DNA of 64,000 bases from Agapanthus africanus (lineage: Eukaryota > Streptophyta > Magnoliopsida > Asparagales > Amaryllidaceae). Below are positions 24,209 to 36,435 of the stretch, piece by piece. Below the pieces are notes generated by a model. That model saw only the letters and a list, made by a program, of their open reading frames with translations, was not told where the DNA came from and did no database searches. Position numbers and translations under genes: made by a program. Positions within the stretch are counted from its first letter, which is position 1; every line of letters begins with the position of its first letter. The DNA is taken from contig CM057347.1 of NCBI GenBank assembly GCA_030015575.1, positions 406,938,248 through 407,002,247 on the forward strand, read 5' to 3'.

Positions 24209-24240
24209 GAGTTGGCAACTCACCCCCATTGTGCCGCAGG
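24209..24240 (+). promoter_or_regulatory. Conserved LTR motif GAGTTGGCAACTC plus flank
   Basis: GAGTTGGCAACTC (a 5-bp stem with a 3-nt centre) followed by ACCCCC and TTGTGCC. It recurs at 35557-35588, inverted at 42240-42271, and inverted in both LARD-like LTRs at 55684-55712 and 63172-63200. Conservation across diverged LTRs suggests a cis-acting signal such as RNA 3' end formation; this is inference. Confidence 0.45.
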
Positions 24241-25107
24241 GTTTTTCAGGTCTGATCATCAGAGTGGTCGCGGCAGGGCGCCTTTTTACTCATCGTGGCG
24301 AACATGTCATGCTATCGGATTACATGTATTCTTATTCATTGCGTCAGGGCTAGATATGATATGATATTAGCTGCATGTTTATATTACACATATAGAGTTT
24401 GCGTATAGACTTCATTGCATATTATTACTTGTTGTGCTTGGACTTGTACCCTTTGGACACTGCACTATTATTGACGGTTCATGTTGCACGAGCACTGATT
24501 GTATGCCACCCACACCGTCAATAATTGCCATGACACGCACAACACACATACATATATGATATTGTTTGGTTAGGGGCATTCAGACATTGATTCATATTCC
24601 ATTGTGCATATGACATATAGCATACCTGTATACCTACATGCTTACACATATGCCTTACTATGCCTACATGAATACACATACCTGGAGGGTATTGTATCAT
24701 TATTGACATGTATATACATATACCTAGCTTTATATAGCTACACACATACCTGGAGGGTATTATATCATTATTGATAGGTAGATACACACATCTTTCTATA
24801 TCGACATGAGTACGCATACCTGGTTATAACTACATGTTCACCTTTATATGATGTTGTGTTTGGTTTCGGAGAAATTAGGAACCGCATGATATATTTAATA
24901 ACTTGTTGCAGTTAAATAGCGGTTTTTCCTTTATATGCTCATATTTCTGTTTCATGTTGCATATATTATATTTCATGGTTTTCGCATTGATATATGGATT
25001 TCATATGATGTTTCCTGGATGTTTTGCTCCTGGGTATATATATCAGTGGTATGGGACGCTGATATATATACATGTATATATATATTAATGGTATGGGACG
25101 CTGTTAT

Positions 25108-27124
25108 TGTTGGATATAGTGCCCTCAGAGTCAATTATTGGATCACAGGCACGTGATTGCAATGATTGAGGGAGGACCTATGCCGGTAGGACAGTCTTAC
25201 TCAAGATGATAGTATGCTATCTGGTTTATCTTTATCATCGTGTACTGCTTTAGGTGACCTTGCAGGTCGCTATTACACGTTGATAGAGCCCTTAGGATTC
25301 TTGCTTGACTGCCAGCAGTATGATGGCGATCATATACGTGGGAGCTGGGGTCTATAAGCACATCCTTAAAGTGGTCCCTAGTCGTGGGAGTTTCGAGACT
25401 GGGCATCGATACTCCATTAGTAGACTAGTGTATTCAGTCGAGACCCCGATGAGAGGCGATGGCTGGTCTCACAAGCCATTGGTGTTAGTTGGTTCATCTA
25501 AGATGTATTCAGGTGCTCATTGGGTTATGAGTACACCGGACAGGACTCGCCGGGAACATACTAGTTGGTATTATACCTGACGTCAGATAGCAGTTCCCTG
25601 GTGACATGTGTACAGGTTAGTTCATCGACCTGAGATCGTCATTTGTTTCGTGTGAGTTCCCACTGTGCTTTGATTACTACCCTACCACGGCTCAAAGGAG
25701 TCGTGCAAACAGGTTTTAGTTGGGTACAGTCCCGAGCCACATGGAGGCAGTGAGCGGATCGGCAAGGGTTTCGTCTCTCCCGGTATTGGGGGTGAGATCG
25801 CGCTGTGTCTAGGAGAGCCATTACACGAAGTCCTTGGCCAAGGCAGGAGATTTACTGGTAGGTATTCCAGTAGTATCTCAGAGTGTTCTGGGCTACACTC
25901 CGACACGACTTGTACCGCTTTTGGGGGTCTGACTTTTACCAACCCCCTAGGCCCGCCATATGATGCTTATAGAAGAACGGACCGGACTGTACGGATATTG
26001 TCACTGACAGGCTCAGTAGGGTGTCAGGATGAGTTCGCTCATCGACCTCCCTTTTGGTCAGTACTTGGTAGCCCGTTACGTACAACTAGTACCTCTGACG
26101 TGCTAGTGGTTAAATCCACAGCCAATGTATTGACGAGTCTTTAGAGTCCCCCACAGACAGTTTTCAAGTTTCGGGCGAAACGTTGTAGAGGCCGTATGAT
26201 ATATAGCAGGGTCCGATCATATACGTGCAGTAGTGCACGGATCATGATCGGGTAGATCATACTAGTGGGTTTTGGTTTAAACCGGATCCTAGTATTAGAT
26301 TTGTTGGATTACTTTAGTCTCGTCGCATTCGCATTCAGTCGGAATGCGGATGCAGGTATGTATATACAGGTGAGGGGTATCCTTGTGATCCGTCACGAGT
26401 TTACTTTAGATGTTGCCGTATCTTTTTGTTGTTGCAAACATTTAGATTGATGTTTGTTAATGGAAATTATGAGCATAAATCCATGGTTAAGATCATTAAT
26501 TGTGACACATGCACAAGTGATGACTCATGGTCTCTTTTCTTGTGCATGTGTCACATTATATGATGGATTTGTGAGTTGATTTGATGAGAGGAGAGAGAGG
26601 GGCAGCCAAGGGCAAGGTTGGCTCTTGTATTATTCTCTTCTTGCTATCTTTTTATCATATGAAACACAAAAAAGAAAGATAGCCTCTTCTTCTTCTTCTT
26701 CTTCCTCTAGCTCATAATCACCATTAATGGCAACACCTTCAACCTCCATCCAAATCAATGGATGCAAGAGACAAAGTGATCACAAACATTCTCTACAACA
26801 CCTTTGACACGTCGGCTAGCACACTTCGTGCCCGAGTTGCTTCGGACGAAGCGGGAGCCCGTAAAAAGACTCGAAGATGTGGTGCCCTTTCCAACGAGGA
26901 GATCAAGACCGGAGATGCCGCGAAGAGCTTGGGATGGTGGCCAAAGACCGAAGGACACGGATCGATCGGTATAGCTTTCCAACCCTCTCTCTAGATAGCT
27001 AGTTGTAGGTTAATGGTTCGATCAGGGTTTTAAGCATATGATAGCGCCGGTTTCTAGTTTGAAAAAGTTTTCGTTTCCGCATTTTGGCCTCGTACAGAGG
27101 CCGGGGCACTACCGTAGTCTTACA
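25108..27124 (+). repeat. Copia C 5' LTR
   Basis: TGTTGGATATAGTGCC...GTAGTCTTACA, 2017 bp. It carries a TCT/CTT microsatellite near 26685-26705 and a segment of about 30 bp near 27049-27080 that is absent from the 3' LTR. Frames inside (for example 26758-26994) have no domain and are probably chance. Confidence 0.85.
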
Positions 27125-27137
27125 TGGTATCAGATCC
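27125..27137 (+). other. Copia C primer-binding site
   Basis: TGGTATCAGATCC, initiator-Met type with one change, immediately after the LTR. Confidence 0.75.
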
Positions 27138-27332
27138 ACACCATTAACCTTTGCTAGCTTGCTCTAACGTGTTTAGAACTTCGATCGAACGAATTTTCTA
27201 AAAACTGCATTTCCAAGTCACAGTTTCTGTCGAATTTTTCCTGTGGTCAAAAAATTATTTAGTGTGCTGCAGAAAAACAGGTAGGGTTTTTTAAGAGTTT
27301 TGTGAAAATTTGGTAAAGTGATCGTACTGTTA

Positions 27333-27380
27333 CGCCACGGAACCACGGCCATACCCTTGTTTTGGCCGCGGTTCCGCCGC
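27333..27380 (+). other. Paired GC-rich palindromes in the copia C leader
   Basis: GCCACGGAACCACGGC and GGCCGCGGTTCCGCCGC, start to start about 31 nt and about 210 nt after the PBS. The two arms can pair with each other. Comparable pairs occur in the Athila-like elements and a solo LTR. Confidence 0.55.
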
Positions 27381-27886
27381 AGGAAAGATCCTTCCCTGCA
27401 CCAAATTTTGTACAGTGCTCTCTGAGTTGGAAATAGGGTTTCTGGTATTTTTGTTTGGGCCCAGATTTGTTTGAGTACTGGGTATTGTGCTTGGGGCCCA
27501 CTTCGGGAAATTTTGTCGATCGAAGATTTAAATGTGTTGGTTCACAGTATTTACATTATATCTGCGACCGTGAATGTCATTTGATCGGTAAATCTTGTCT
27601 AATTGCTATAGTTCTTTTAGACGGATTTGCGAACGTGACATTCACGTTGATGTTCTGTGTTGTGCTATGATGTTGCGGATTTGTCGTGGTGGATAACCTG
27701 GATGCAGTGGTAGTACAGTTTGGTTGTATTTATACATTTGATATTGCGGGGCGAGCGTCCGACATGTGGACTGCCGTCACTGCCTGTTTGTATATTATTC
27801 TTTTGGGGCACGACCGGGCTGAGGTCGATGTACCCGTTGTATATATTTTACTTTCTGTACTAGGATTACCCCACGGAGGGGTGCAC

Positions 27887-28364
27887 GGGTAGCCGGGTTC
27901 TAGAGGGCAACGGCCCGTATCTCATGGCTTTGAGACGGAGGGGGCTTCACTCTAGAATTGGCGGGCTATTCGCCGCACTTGTAGGGGGTACAGGTTGATC
28001 CAAGGAGGGGTGCTCAAGTTACCGGATTCCATGAAGTGCTGGGTGGTCCATTCATTTTGTTGAAGGGGGCTGCCTCGCTTCAGGTTTTGGCGGGTAACTT
28101 GCCGGGCCCGTATGGGTCTAGGATTTCATTGCACAGGCTATCCACACGACCAGGGGAACGTCGGGTTCAATAGCGGCTCTATGAAACCCGGGGCTCCCAG
28201 ATTATCTGTATTGTTCTGTGATGCTTATTACATTTCTGTGATGTTGCATTTTATCACGCCTTGAGCGAATATTATATATTGATATATATACTAGTAGATG
28301 TTGTATATGTTTTACACCCGCGCTAGTCCAGTCCCCGCTCTGTCGTTAGTAAAGTAACCTAACG
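27887..28364 (+). other. Copia C counterparts of the three leader hairpins
   Basis: Hairpin 1 is 27887-27905 with 27950-27971. Hairpin 2 is 28014-28037 with 28076-28101. Hairpin 3 is CGTTAG-9 nt-CTAACG at 28344-28364. Compared with copia B, hairpin 3 changes both partners of one pair (A-T to T-A) and keeps a loop of the form TWAAGTAAC. Confidence 0.55.
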
Positions 28365-28398
28365 GGTGATGACAGGACCCAGTGGCGAATGCGGATGG

Positions 28399-31300
28399 CA
28401 TATACGTACATCGTATTTTCGTTCTTTTGTGGTGTGATTAATTGATGGGACTGCATTGATTTGGATCAATGCAAGCTAAACAAACCTGTTCGATGTTGTT
28501 GGAACATTTTTCAAAAAGCTGTTATTGCAAGGACGTTCTCTTTTGTTTTGCACAGTGGTATTCGGTTATGAATATCCAGCACCTCAGTCGACGAGGCAAG
28601 GGCCGAGATCGCTTCACCGGGAGTGACCCCTTGGACAGAAGTTTGCGTCAGGGTAATAACTTCACTATAGCCGATTACTTTTTGCTTTGCATCGTGGTAT
28701 TCAGTTGGAATATCCTGTACCTCATTCTACGGGGAAAGAGCCGGGATCCCTTCACCGGGAGTGACCTCTTTAGCAAAGGTTTTCGCCACTATATTTTTAT
28801 AAAAAGCTATCCGGTTCCTTCAACGATATCAAGTTCATTACGTTAAAGGTTTTTCGCCAAAAACCATTTATATCCCTCCGTCATTTCAGACGGGTAGCAC
28901 TTAGTATTCATGCTATGTTTGTTGGCCAAAGTCAAGGCATAGTGTATGGTAGCTATTTATTACTTTTCTGTTGCATAGATAGATGCGTTGGTTTGGGACA
29001 GTCATACTGCTTTGTTGGCCAAAGTCAAGGGTAGGTACGGGTGGGTTCAAATTAACCTGGATAATGACGGGTAGAACTTGACATGTGACTTATGATTTGT
29101 TGGCCAAAGTCAAGGTCATAAGAGCATGGGGTAAAAATCACATCGGGAGTTTCTAAAGAAACTGAAACTTGCCAGATATGCCCGTACCTTCTGAAGTGTG
29201 ATAACCTGAGTGGATTCCATCACGTTATCATGCGATGATAGTTGGATCCCGATTCGTACTGATGAGTTGGTTTACTCCTCGGATGATCCCGACTAATTCT
29301 TCTTTCAGGTTTGGAGGAGAATTTGATGTTACGGTCGGAGGTTTCCTGATTAGATAAATTGATAACCATTCTGATCTAGGTTAGAGTGCACGCTGAGTGT
29401 TTCTTTTCTCTCTCTCTTTGGCAGCGACCATGGCCTGACCCTTGACTATGACTCAGTGACCAAAGTTAACCGAACTTTCTTAAAACACTGGCTTTTGGAT
29501 TGTCTGAGTTGCATACCTCATTGCCACTCTTACTTTTGTCCTTTTCTCCAGAACACCCCGTATTACTACGAACGTCCACTTCCATTGGATAAAACCATCG
29601 TATGGTTATATACGAACTCGAAGGAACTTGTTCCAGATTCGAGGATGGTTTCCGGTTCTGGAGAAAATGAATAGGACTATTCAGTTGTCTTTTCCTTTTA
29701 CCTTCTCTCAGGTTGCGAGTGCTCCTAGGATTAGGACAGTACACCTATTACGCTTAATGGATAGTCTTCTTCCAAACCATAGGCTGATGCCGAACGGTAG
29801 GGAATGAAGAAAACCATTTAGCCTAAAAAGGTGTACATAAGGTATTAAGTAAAGACAAATAAAGAGATTAGTAAGAGGGCAAAGTAAATTGCGACTGCTA
29901 TTCACGACCAAACCAAGTATTTCTTCACCACTCCTATTTCACCTTTGTATTTCTCCAGGACACTCCGTATCACTACGAAGATCCACAGTTTATTGGATAC
30001 TCCATCGTATGGTTATATACGAACTCGAAGGAACTTGTTCCAGTTCGGGGATGGATTCTGGTTCAGGAGAAATAGGAATAAGGTTTTATTCAGTTGTCTT
30101 TTATCTTTACCTTCTCTCGGGTTGCGAGTGCTCCTAGGATTAGGACAGTACACCTATTACGCTTAATGGATAGTCTTCTTCCAAACCATAGGCTGGTGCC
30201 GAACGGTAGGGAAGGAAGAAAACCATTTAGCCTAACGATGGTGTACAGAAGGTAATGACTAAAGACATATAAAGGGATTTGGAGAGATGGCAAAGAAATA
30301 TACGATTATAATTGTGAATCTGATAATGGAAGGGGCATTACTAAGAATACCCGGATACCCCTTCGAAACATTCATATGTTTCAGTTTCACTGTGTATTGT
30401 TAAAAGAAAACTGATTTCCCAATTAGCCCTTGCTCCAGGGTATGTATTTACCAGGTTTGATTCTCACATCTGTATGGTTTTACAGACGATGAGTGGGAGT
30501 AAGTTATTGGGAATTGGGTGATCATCCTCATTATATCGGGATTCGTTGTAATTGGTGATATTTGAGGAAATCGCCTGGGTTGTTTGCCGGACGGCAAATA
30601 TTTGGTTTTGAATATTTATTGTTATGCACCAATTTCAAATTGATATATCTGTACGTTTATTTTTATAAAGTGAGATATAACTTTTTGAAATTATGTCCAT
30701 GACATTTACCTATATCAGTGAATGGTTAGGTAATGAGCATTAAACAGCGGTGTAATTCTTCTTAACCATAAGTACAGTTTTCAACCTACGACACACAGGA
30801 AATGAGTTATTAGACTCAGGGGACTTATACAGAGTATTGTATGTTGTCCAGTGTCCATTAGGACAGAAGGGTTGGTACTCGTACTATATTCTGTTTACTT
30901 GTGACTTCTCTAGTTCTTAGACATGTGTTTCGTAGAAATGCAAGGTCTAAGTTTTAAGAAGTTATAGGTATGCGAATAAAGTAGAGAACCAGGTGTTGCA
31001 ACTATCAGGATTCTTCAAGGTGATCGAAGATGTAGATACTTGTGTATGGTATTCAGTTGATAGTAATGATTAAGAGAACTTTCTTCTCTTTCAGGTTACT
31101 CATAATTGGAAGCATTCCTAAGTTGAGTAATGTTGATCGGCCTCTCTCCATTTAGTTGACATGCACTAGAGATAGCTGCATGATTTGAATCTGGTTCCAA
31201 TTAAATCAGTGCGTCTTTTTCTATATTGGATATAGAATAGTTCATATCTTAACATTATTAAGGTATGGGGAGTTTTCCGGCTTATGCTTAAAACCAGACT

Positions 31301-31699
31301 CTGGATAACTCAAGGCATGTTTCTGTAATGGCTGTTTGTGGGTTGACCCGGGCTATGACGAGGGTTGACTTTCTACCATCTGGAAGATCAATAGTGATAT
31401 TGTTCTTGACTCGCCACAGTTTTAATAAAAATGGATTTTTTCAGAAAACAGTAGTGGGAGTATGGTAGAACTGGAAGTGATCCCAGAACCGCAAACGATT
31501 ACTGAAAATTTGATAAGAACCTAAAGATTCAATCTGGTTTGACATTCCATTGGCCACTCCGCAGATATGGTGGGTAACCTCAGGCACTCGAGAGGTACTT
31601 CGGTATGCTCAAGGACGGTGACAGGGAGGTTCTTGTTTACCCAGATTTTTCACTACTGTTGTTCCAGGATATGAGACCCGGCAGGAGGATGAGTATAGC
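28399..31699 (+). other. Copia C internal region with tandem duplications, no recognised domain
   Basis: Three repeat systems fill this region. A unit of about 138 bp occurs twice from 28543. The phrase TTTGTTGGCCAAAGTCAAGG occurs three times (28918, 29011, 29097), about 90 bp apart. A unit of about 350 bp is duplicated at about 29540-29895 and 29949-30300. The frames seen (for example 28469-28846) arise from the repeats and show no gag, protease or integrase motif. Confidence 0.55.
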
Positions 31700-32810
31700 A
31701 TCGTTCTAAACCAGCTTTAGAATTGCATGTGTATATGACTCTGCCAGAGGGTTGTCGTAGTCAGTGGGAGCAGCGGAAACATAGTGGACAAGTAGCTTAT
31801 GTCTATTTATGGACTAAAGCAGATATAGCGGAGATAGATCATCTATTTCTGAAGTGACAGTCATGGACTTTGACTTCATCAGAATAGAGGATGGATCTGT
31901 TAAGAAAGTAGTAGGGTGTGATGTCCTGGTATTTAGATGACATACACAGAGTAGGAAGTGAAATTCCTATACTACGATCGGTTATACTTTGGTTGTCACA
32001 CAGTGGTTTCTCCACATAGGATATGGATATCATATCAGATATTCTGGTCACTAGATCTATGGTTTTAGATCTAGATTTGGGTAGTTTTCCAATCTGGGGA
32101 CTTAGACAGCATTCTAAAGGTGTTTTAGAATGGACGACTCCTGACACGGTAGTGTACCTGCAGGTGATGGAGTCACCCTCTCTAAAGGTGTCTTACAGAC
32201 TAAAGGGGAGAGGGATGTGTATGATTGGCAGATCACTTGCTTAGGCAATTGAGTCAATCATGAGATGTCAAGTACCACACCAGACGTTGTTTTTGCACTA
32301 GATGCGATAATGTGATATTAATCCTATCCTGGAGAAACGTTCGGAAGCAGTTTTAGAACATAAGTGGATGTTCTAGGGAAGTGATAACGACAGCCTCTTT
32401 TAGGAGACAGTTATCATTCCACGCTTCCAAGGTGACCTGGATGACAGAGTGGCTGTCAGAGTTATAGTTTTCCCTCTGACGAGGGGCAGTATTTTGGACA
32501 GGTGGTCCAAGCGGATACTGAGGGAGGCATGGAGCAGGATACTGATTGGTTTTAGTTGACAATACAGTCTAAGAAGTTTGGATTTGGAGTTCATTCATAA
32601 ACTAGGTCCCATCAGATATCCAGACATATTCTAAGACAGGTATTGCTCATTTCGGGAGATGGCTTTCTCCGCGAACTTGAGATAAAGAGAGACATAGAAA
32701 GAAACATCAGGGCGGATCCACTAGCTGAGGCTATTTCTCGAACGCAATAGTTTCGCAAACGAGCTTTGTGAGACTGATTAGTAGAGGAGTTGGGTGTTCG
32801 GTATCACACG
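31700..32810 (+). pseudogene. Copia C reverse transcriptase-RNase H remnant
   Basis: Spread over several frames: HVYMTLPEGC near 31727 (family: EIYMEQPEGF), YLDDI at 31930-31944 within WYLDDIHRVGSEIPIL (family: YVDDILLIGNDIP-L, the RT catalytic motif), then AIESIMRC (family: AIGSIMYA) and, near 32700-32805, RADPLAEA and LVEELGVRY (family: NIADPLTK and MGVRY). Numerous stops and shifts make it dead. The order identifies it as Ty1/copia. Confidence 0.75.
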
Positions 32811-32862
32811 GGCTGTAAGTATGCGATATCGCAATAATTAGCCTTGAGTGCAAGTGGGAGAT

Positions 32863-34839
32863 TGTTGGATATAGTGCCCTCAGAGTCAATTATTGGATCA
32901 CAGGCACGTGATTGCAATGATTGAGGGAGGACCTATGCCGGTAGGACAGTCTTACTCAAGATGATAGTATGCTATCTGGTTTATCTTTATCATCGTGTAC
33001 TGCTTTAGGTGACCTTACAGGTCGCTATTACACGTTGATAGAGCCTTTAGGATTCTTGCTTGACTGCCAGCAGTATCATGGCGATCATATACGTGGGAGC
33101 TGGGGTCTATAAGCACATCCTTAAAGTGGTCCCTAGTCGTGGGAGTTTCGAGACTGGGCATCGATACTCCATTAGTAGACTAGTGTATACAGTCGAGACC
33201 CCGATGAGGGGCGGTGGCTGGTCTCACAAGCCATTGGTGTCAGTTGGTTCACCTAAGATGCATACAGGTGCTCATTGGGTTATGAGTACACCGGACATGA
33301 CTCGCCGGGAACATGCTAGTTGGTATTATACCTGACGTCAGATAGCAGTTCCCTGGTGACATGTGTACAGGTTAGTTCATCGACCTGAGATCGTCATTTG
33401 TCTCGTGTGAGTTCCCACTATGCTTTGATTACTACCCTACCACGGCTTAAAGGAGTCGTGCAAACAGGTTTTAGTTGGGTACAGTGCCGAGCCACATGGA
33501 GGCAGTGAGCGGATCGGCAGGGGTTTCGTCTCTTCCGGTATTGGGGGTGAGATCGCGCTGTGTCTAGGAGAGCCATTACACGAAGTCCTTGGCCAAGGCA
33601 GGAGATTTACTGGTAGGTATTCCAGTAGTATCTCAGAGTGTTCTGGGCTACACTCCGACACGACTTGTACCGCTTTTTGGGGTCTGACTTTTACCAACCC
33701 CCTAGGCCCGCCATGCGATGCTCATAGACGAACGGACCGGACTGTACGGATATTGTCACTGACAGGCTCAGTAGGGTGTCAGGATGAGTTCTCTCATCGA
33801 CATCCCTTTTGGTCAGTACCTGGTAGCCCGTTACGTACAGCTAGTACCTCTGACGTGCTAGTGGTTAAATCTACAGCCAATGTATTGACGAGTCTTTAGA
33901 GTCCCCCACAGACAGTTTTCAAGTTTCAGGCGAAACGTTGTAGAGGCCGTATGATATATGGCAGGGTCCGATCATATACGTGTAAAGTGCACGGATCATG
34001 ATCGGGCGGATCATACTAGTGGGCTTTGATTTAAGCCGGATCCTAGTATTAGATTTGTTGGATTACTTTAGTCTCGTCGCATTCGCATTCAGTCGGAATG
34101 CGGATGCAGGTATGTATATACAGGTGAGGGGTATCCTTGTGATCCGTCACGAGTTTACTTTAGATGTTGCCGTATCTTTTTGTTGTTGCAAACATTTGGA
34201 TTAATGTTTGTTAATGAAAATTATGAGCATAAAATCATGGTTAAGATCATTAATTGTGACACATGCACAAGTGATGACTCATGGTCTCTTTTCTTGTGCA
34301 TGTGTCACATTATATGATGGATTTGTGAGTTGATTTGATGAGAGGAGAGAGAGGGGCAGCCAAGGGCAAGGTTCGCTATTGTATTATTCTCTTCTTTCTC
34401 TCTTTTTATCATATGAAACACAAAAAAGAAAGATAGCCTTTTCTTCTTCCTCTAGCTCATAATCTTCATTAATGGCAACATCTTCAACCTCCATCCAAAT
34501 CAATGGATGCAAGAGACAAAGTGATCACAAACATTCTCTACAACACCTTGGACATGTCGCCTAGCACACTTCATGCCCGAGTTGCTTCGGACGAAGCGGG
34601 AGCCCGTAAAAAGACTCGAAGATATGGTGCCCTTTCCGATGAGGAGATCAAGACCGGAGATATCGCGAGGAGCTTGGGATGGTGGCTAAAGACCGAAGGA
34701 CACGGATCGATCGGTATAGATTTCCAACCCTCTCTCTAGATAGCTAGTTGTAGGTTAATGGTTCGATCTAGGTTTTAGCATACGATAGCGCCGCATTTTG
34801 GCCTCGTACAGACGGCCGAGGAGCTACTGTAGTCTTACA
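32863..34839 (+). repeat. Copia C 3' LTR
   Basis: 1977 bp, TGTTGGATATAGTGCC...GTAGTCTTACA. It is about 40 bp shorter than the 5' LTR, mainly through a deletion near 34790 and a shorter microsatellite. Scattered substitutions show it is older than the Athila-like insertion. Confidence 0.85.
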
Positions 34840-36197
34840 GTTATATATATGTACACCTATATAATATATATCATCATAATGATCTGTGCATGTATTCTTA
34901 TTCATTGCAGGGTTGATGTGCCCGATATGAGGGGCTGATGTGCCCGATGTGAGGGGCCGATATGCCCGATGTGAGGGGCCGATGTGTCCGATATGAGGGC
35001 CGATATGGAGGAGATGGTCCTCTTTTCGCTGAACTTTCACCTTTTTCTGTCGGCGAGAGTAATCTTGATCGATCACCGAGTCCTGAACCTGTCGTCAAAC
35101 TTTGTAAATTTTAGAGGACAGCCGCGGGGGGGGGGGGCTGCTCTAGCTTCACCTTAGTAGCGTTCTCCACGGGTGGAGGAGATCTCTTCAGCACGGCAGT
35201 CTTTTTATGAGGGGTTGATGTGCCCGATATAAGGGGCCGGTATGCCCGATGTGAGGGGCCGATGTGCCCGATATGAGGGCCAATATGGGGGCCGATTTGA
35301 GGGAATTTGGGGATTTAGATTGTCTTGATGGACACTGGTTCGCCACGATGAGGATTCCGTGAGGATGACATGTTTTATCCCATACTCCGCGTTTATTTGA
35401 TATGCACTTGCTTCATGTATTAGTAGTACCTGATAGAGTACCTTTCATGACTGTTGCATATACATATTGTCATACTTATGCTATCAGATTACATGTGATA
35501 GATTATCGCTGTTAGTACATACTTGTGATTACTGTATGATGTTATTTACTATTCACGAGTTGGCAACTCACCCCCATTGTGCCGCAGGGTTTTTAGGTCT
35601 GATCATCAGAGTGGTCGTGGCAGGGCGCCTTTTTATCTCTACTTTTGCGGATACCGCTACGGTTAGCTGTGAAGCCGTTTGCTATAGGTAGGTTGCAGTT
35701 ATCCGATGATGTACATTGTATATTTCTTGTATCTAGTACTCTCCATCTACCACCTTCATGTATTGACTTAGAGACGAGTTGTGAGGATCGATGTTGTTTA
35801 TTCTTATGACTCTGGTTGTCGTGCTTGTGTGAGCCGGCCTTTATATATATGGATTATCTCATTTCTTCGCTACGGCGTTGTATATCTATTGTGGTGGTTG
35901 TTTCCGCCGTTGGGCGAGATTTGCTCCCGTTTGGGGATGTTTTACTTTTATCTTATGTTTGTATCCGTTTCGGGGCTAGCCTTTACAAAGGAGGTGCTGC
36001 CAAAATTTTAATGAAAAAAAGAAAAAAAAACAAACATTAAGTTTTAAAGTTTTGCATCGAGATTTTTTAAAAGTGATCTATCTTTCTTTCTTGTAATGGT
36101 TTAGATTGCTGGGTTTTTCGGCTTACTTAATTGCGTTACGCCTATTGACGTTACGTAGTTTAAGTGCCAGTCATGTGCCCAATTTTTGGTAGTGACA
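34840..36197 (+). repeat. Tekay-like 5' LTR, second part
   Basis: Resumes at the TSD GTTAT, continues block copy 2 with its minisatellite (split by a patch of Tat-like sequence), the GAGTTGGCAACTC motif (35557-35588), and ends TAGTGACA. Confidence 0.7.
35012..35201 (-). other. Patch of Tat-like internal sequence inside the LTR minisatellite
   Basis: The reverse complement of this segment matches 41985-42170 of the Tat-like element almost base for base; the main difference is a run of 13 G here. It sits between minisatellite units on both sides. Confidence 0.8.
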
Positions 36198-36201
36198 AAG
36201 T

Positions 36202-36213
36202 TGGTATCAGAGC
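36202..36213 (+). other. Tekay-like primer-binding site
   Basis: TGGTATCAGAGC, perfect initiator-Met type, four bases after the LTR end. Confidence 0.85.
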
Positions 36214-36435
36214 GCTAGATTTTACCTTTCGGAGTGTAGCATGACCTTGGTATGATGGAGTAGGTAGTTTAAGCAGAGTAGTGTAGAGTGTGTATGTTCC
36301 GCGGCATACTTACGACATGGTGCTCCGCCTAAGAGACCTTAGGACTTATTGCTTGAAATTCCTTATGTGATTATTTATATCCTTGTGACCCGATTTCTGT
36401 GTCCTTATCGAATCCTGTTTCCATTTCCAGCCTTT

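Larger units (their letters stand above)
23018..24340 (+). repeat. Tandem duplicate block in the LTR, copy 1
   Basis: GCGTCAGGGCTAGATATGAT occurs at 23018 and again at 24341. The second copy runs 24341-25107 and continues at 34845 to about 35640 after the copia C insertion. The last 50 bases of copy 1 (about 24290-24340) are a patchwork of pieces from elsewhere in the block. Confidence 0.75.
21671..25107 (+). repeat. Tekay-like 5' LTR, first part
   Basis: Contains short tandem CACAGTGACCTAGTATTGTG units (22419-22485), the first copy of a 1.3-kb block (23018-24340), a TGTGCCCGATATGAGGGG minisatellite and the start of the second copy. It is broken at 25107 by copia C. Confidence 0.7.
25108..34839 (+). 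mobile_element. Copia C, complete LTR-to-LTR, non-coding
   Basis: Perfect TSD GTTAT at 25103-25107 and 34840-34844; LTRs 25108-27124 and 32863-34839; PBS at 27125; purine-rich GCAAGTGGGAGAT before the 3' LTR. The flanks rejoin to give GGGACGCTGTTATATATATG, as in LTR copy 1 at 23780. The internal 5.7 kb has no open gag or integrase; only a decayed RT-RNase H stretch is recognisable near the 3' end. It is a degraded or non-autonomous member of the same family as copia B. Confidence 0.85.

Noticed and set aside
25305..25580. 91-codon frame, also at 33060-33335
   Set aside because: Located in both LTRs of copia C; apparent conservation reflects LTR duplication, not coding selection.
28469..28846. 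125-codon frame in copia C as a possible gag
   Set aside because: It is formed by a tandem repeat (two KGRDRFTGSD-like units) and has no gag or zinc-knuckle motif.
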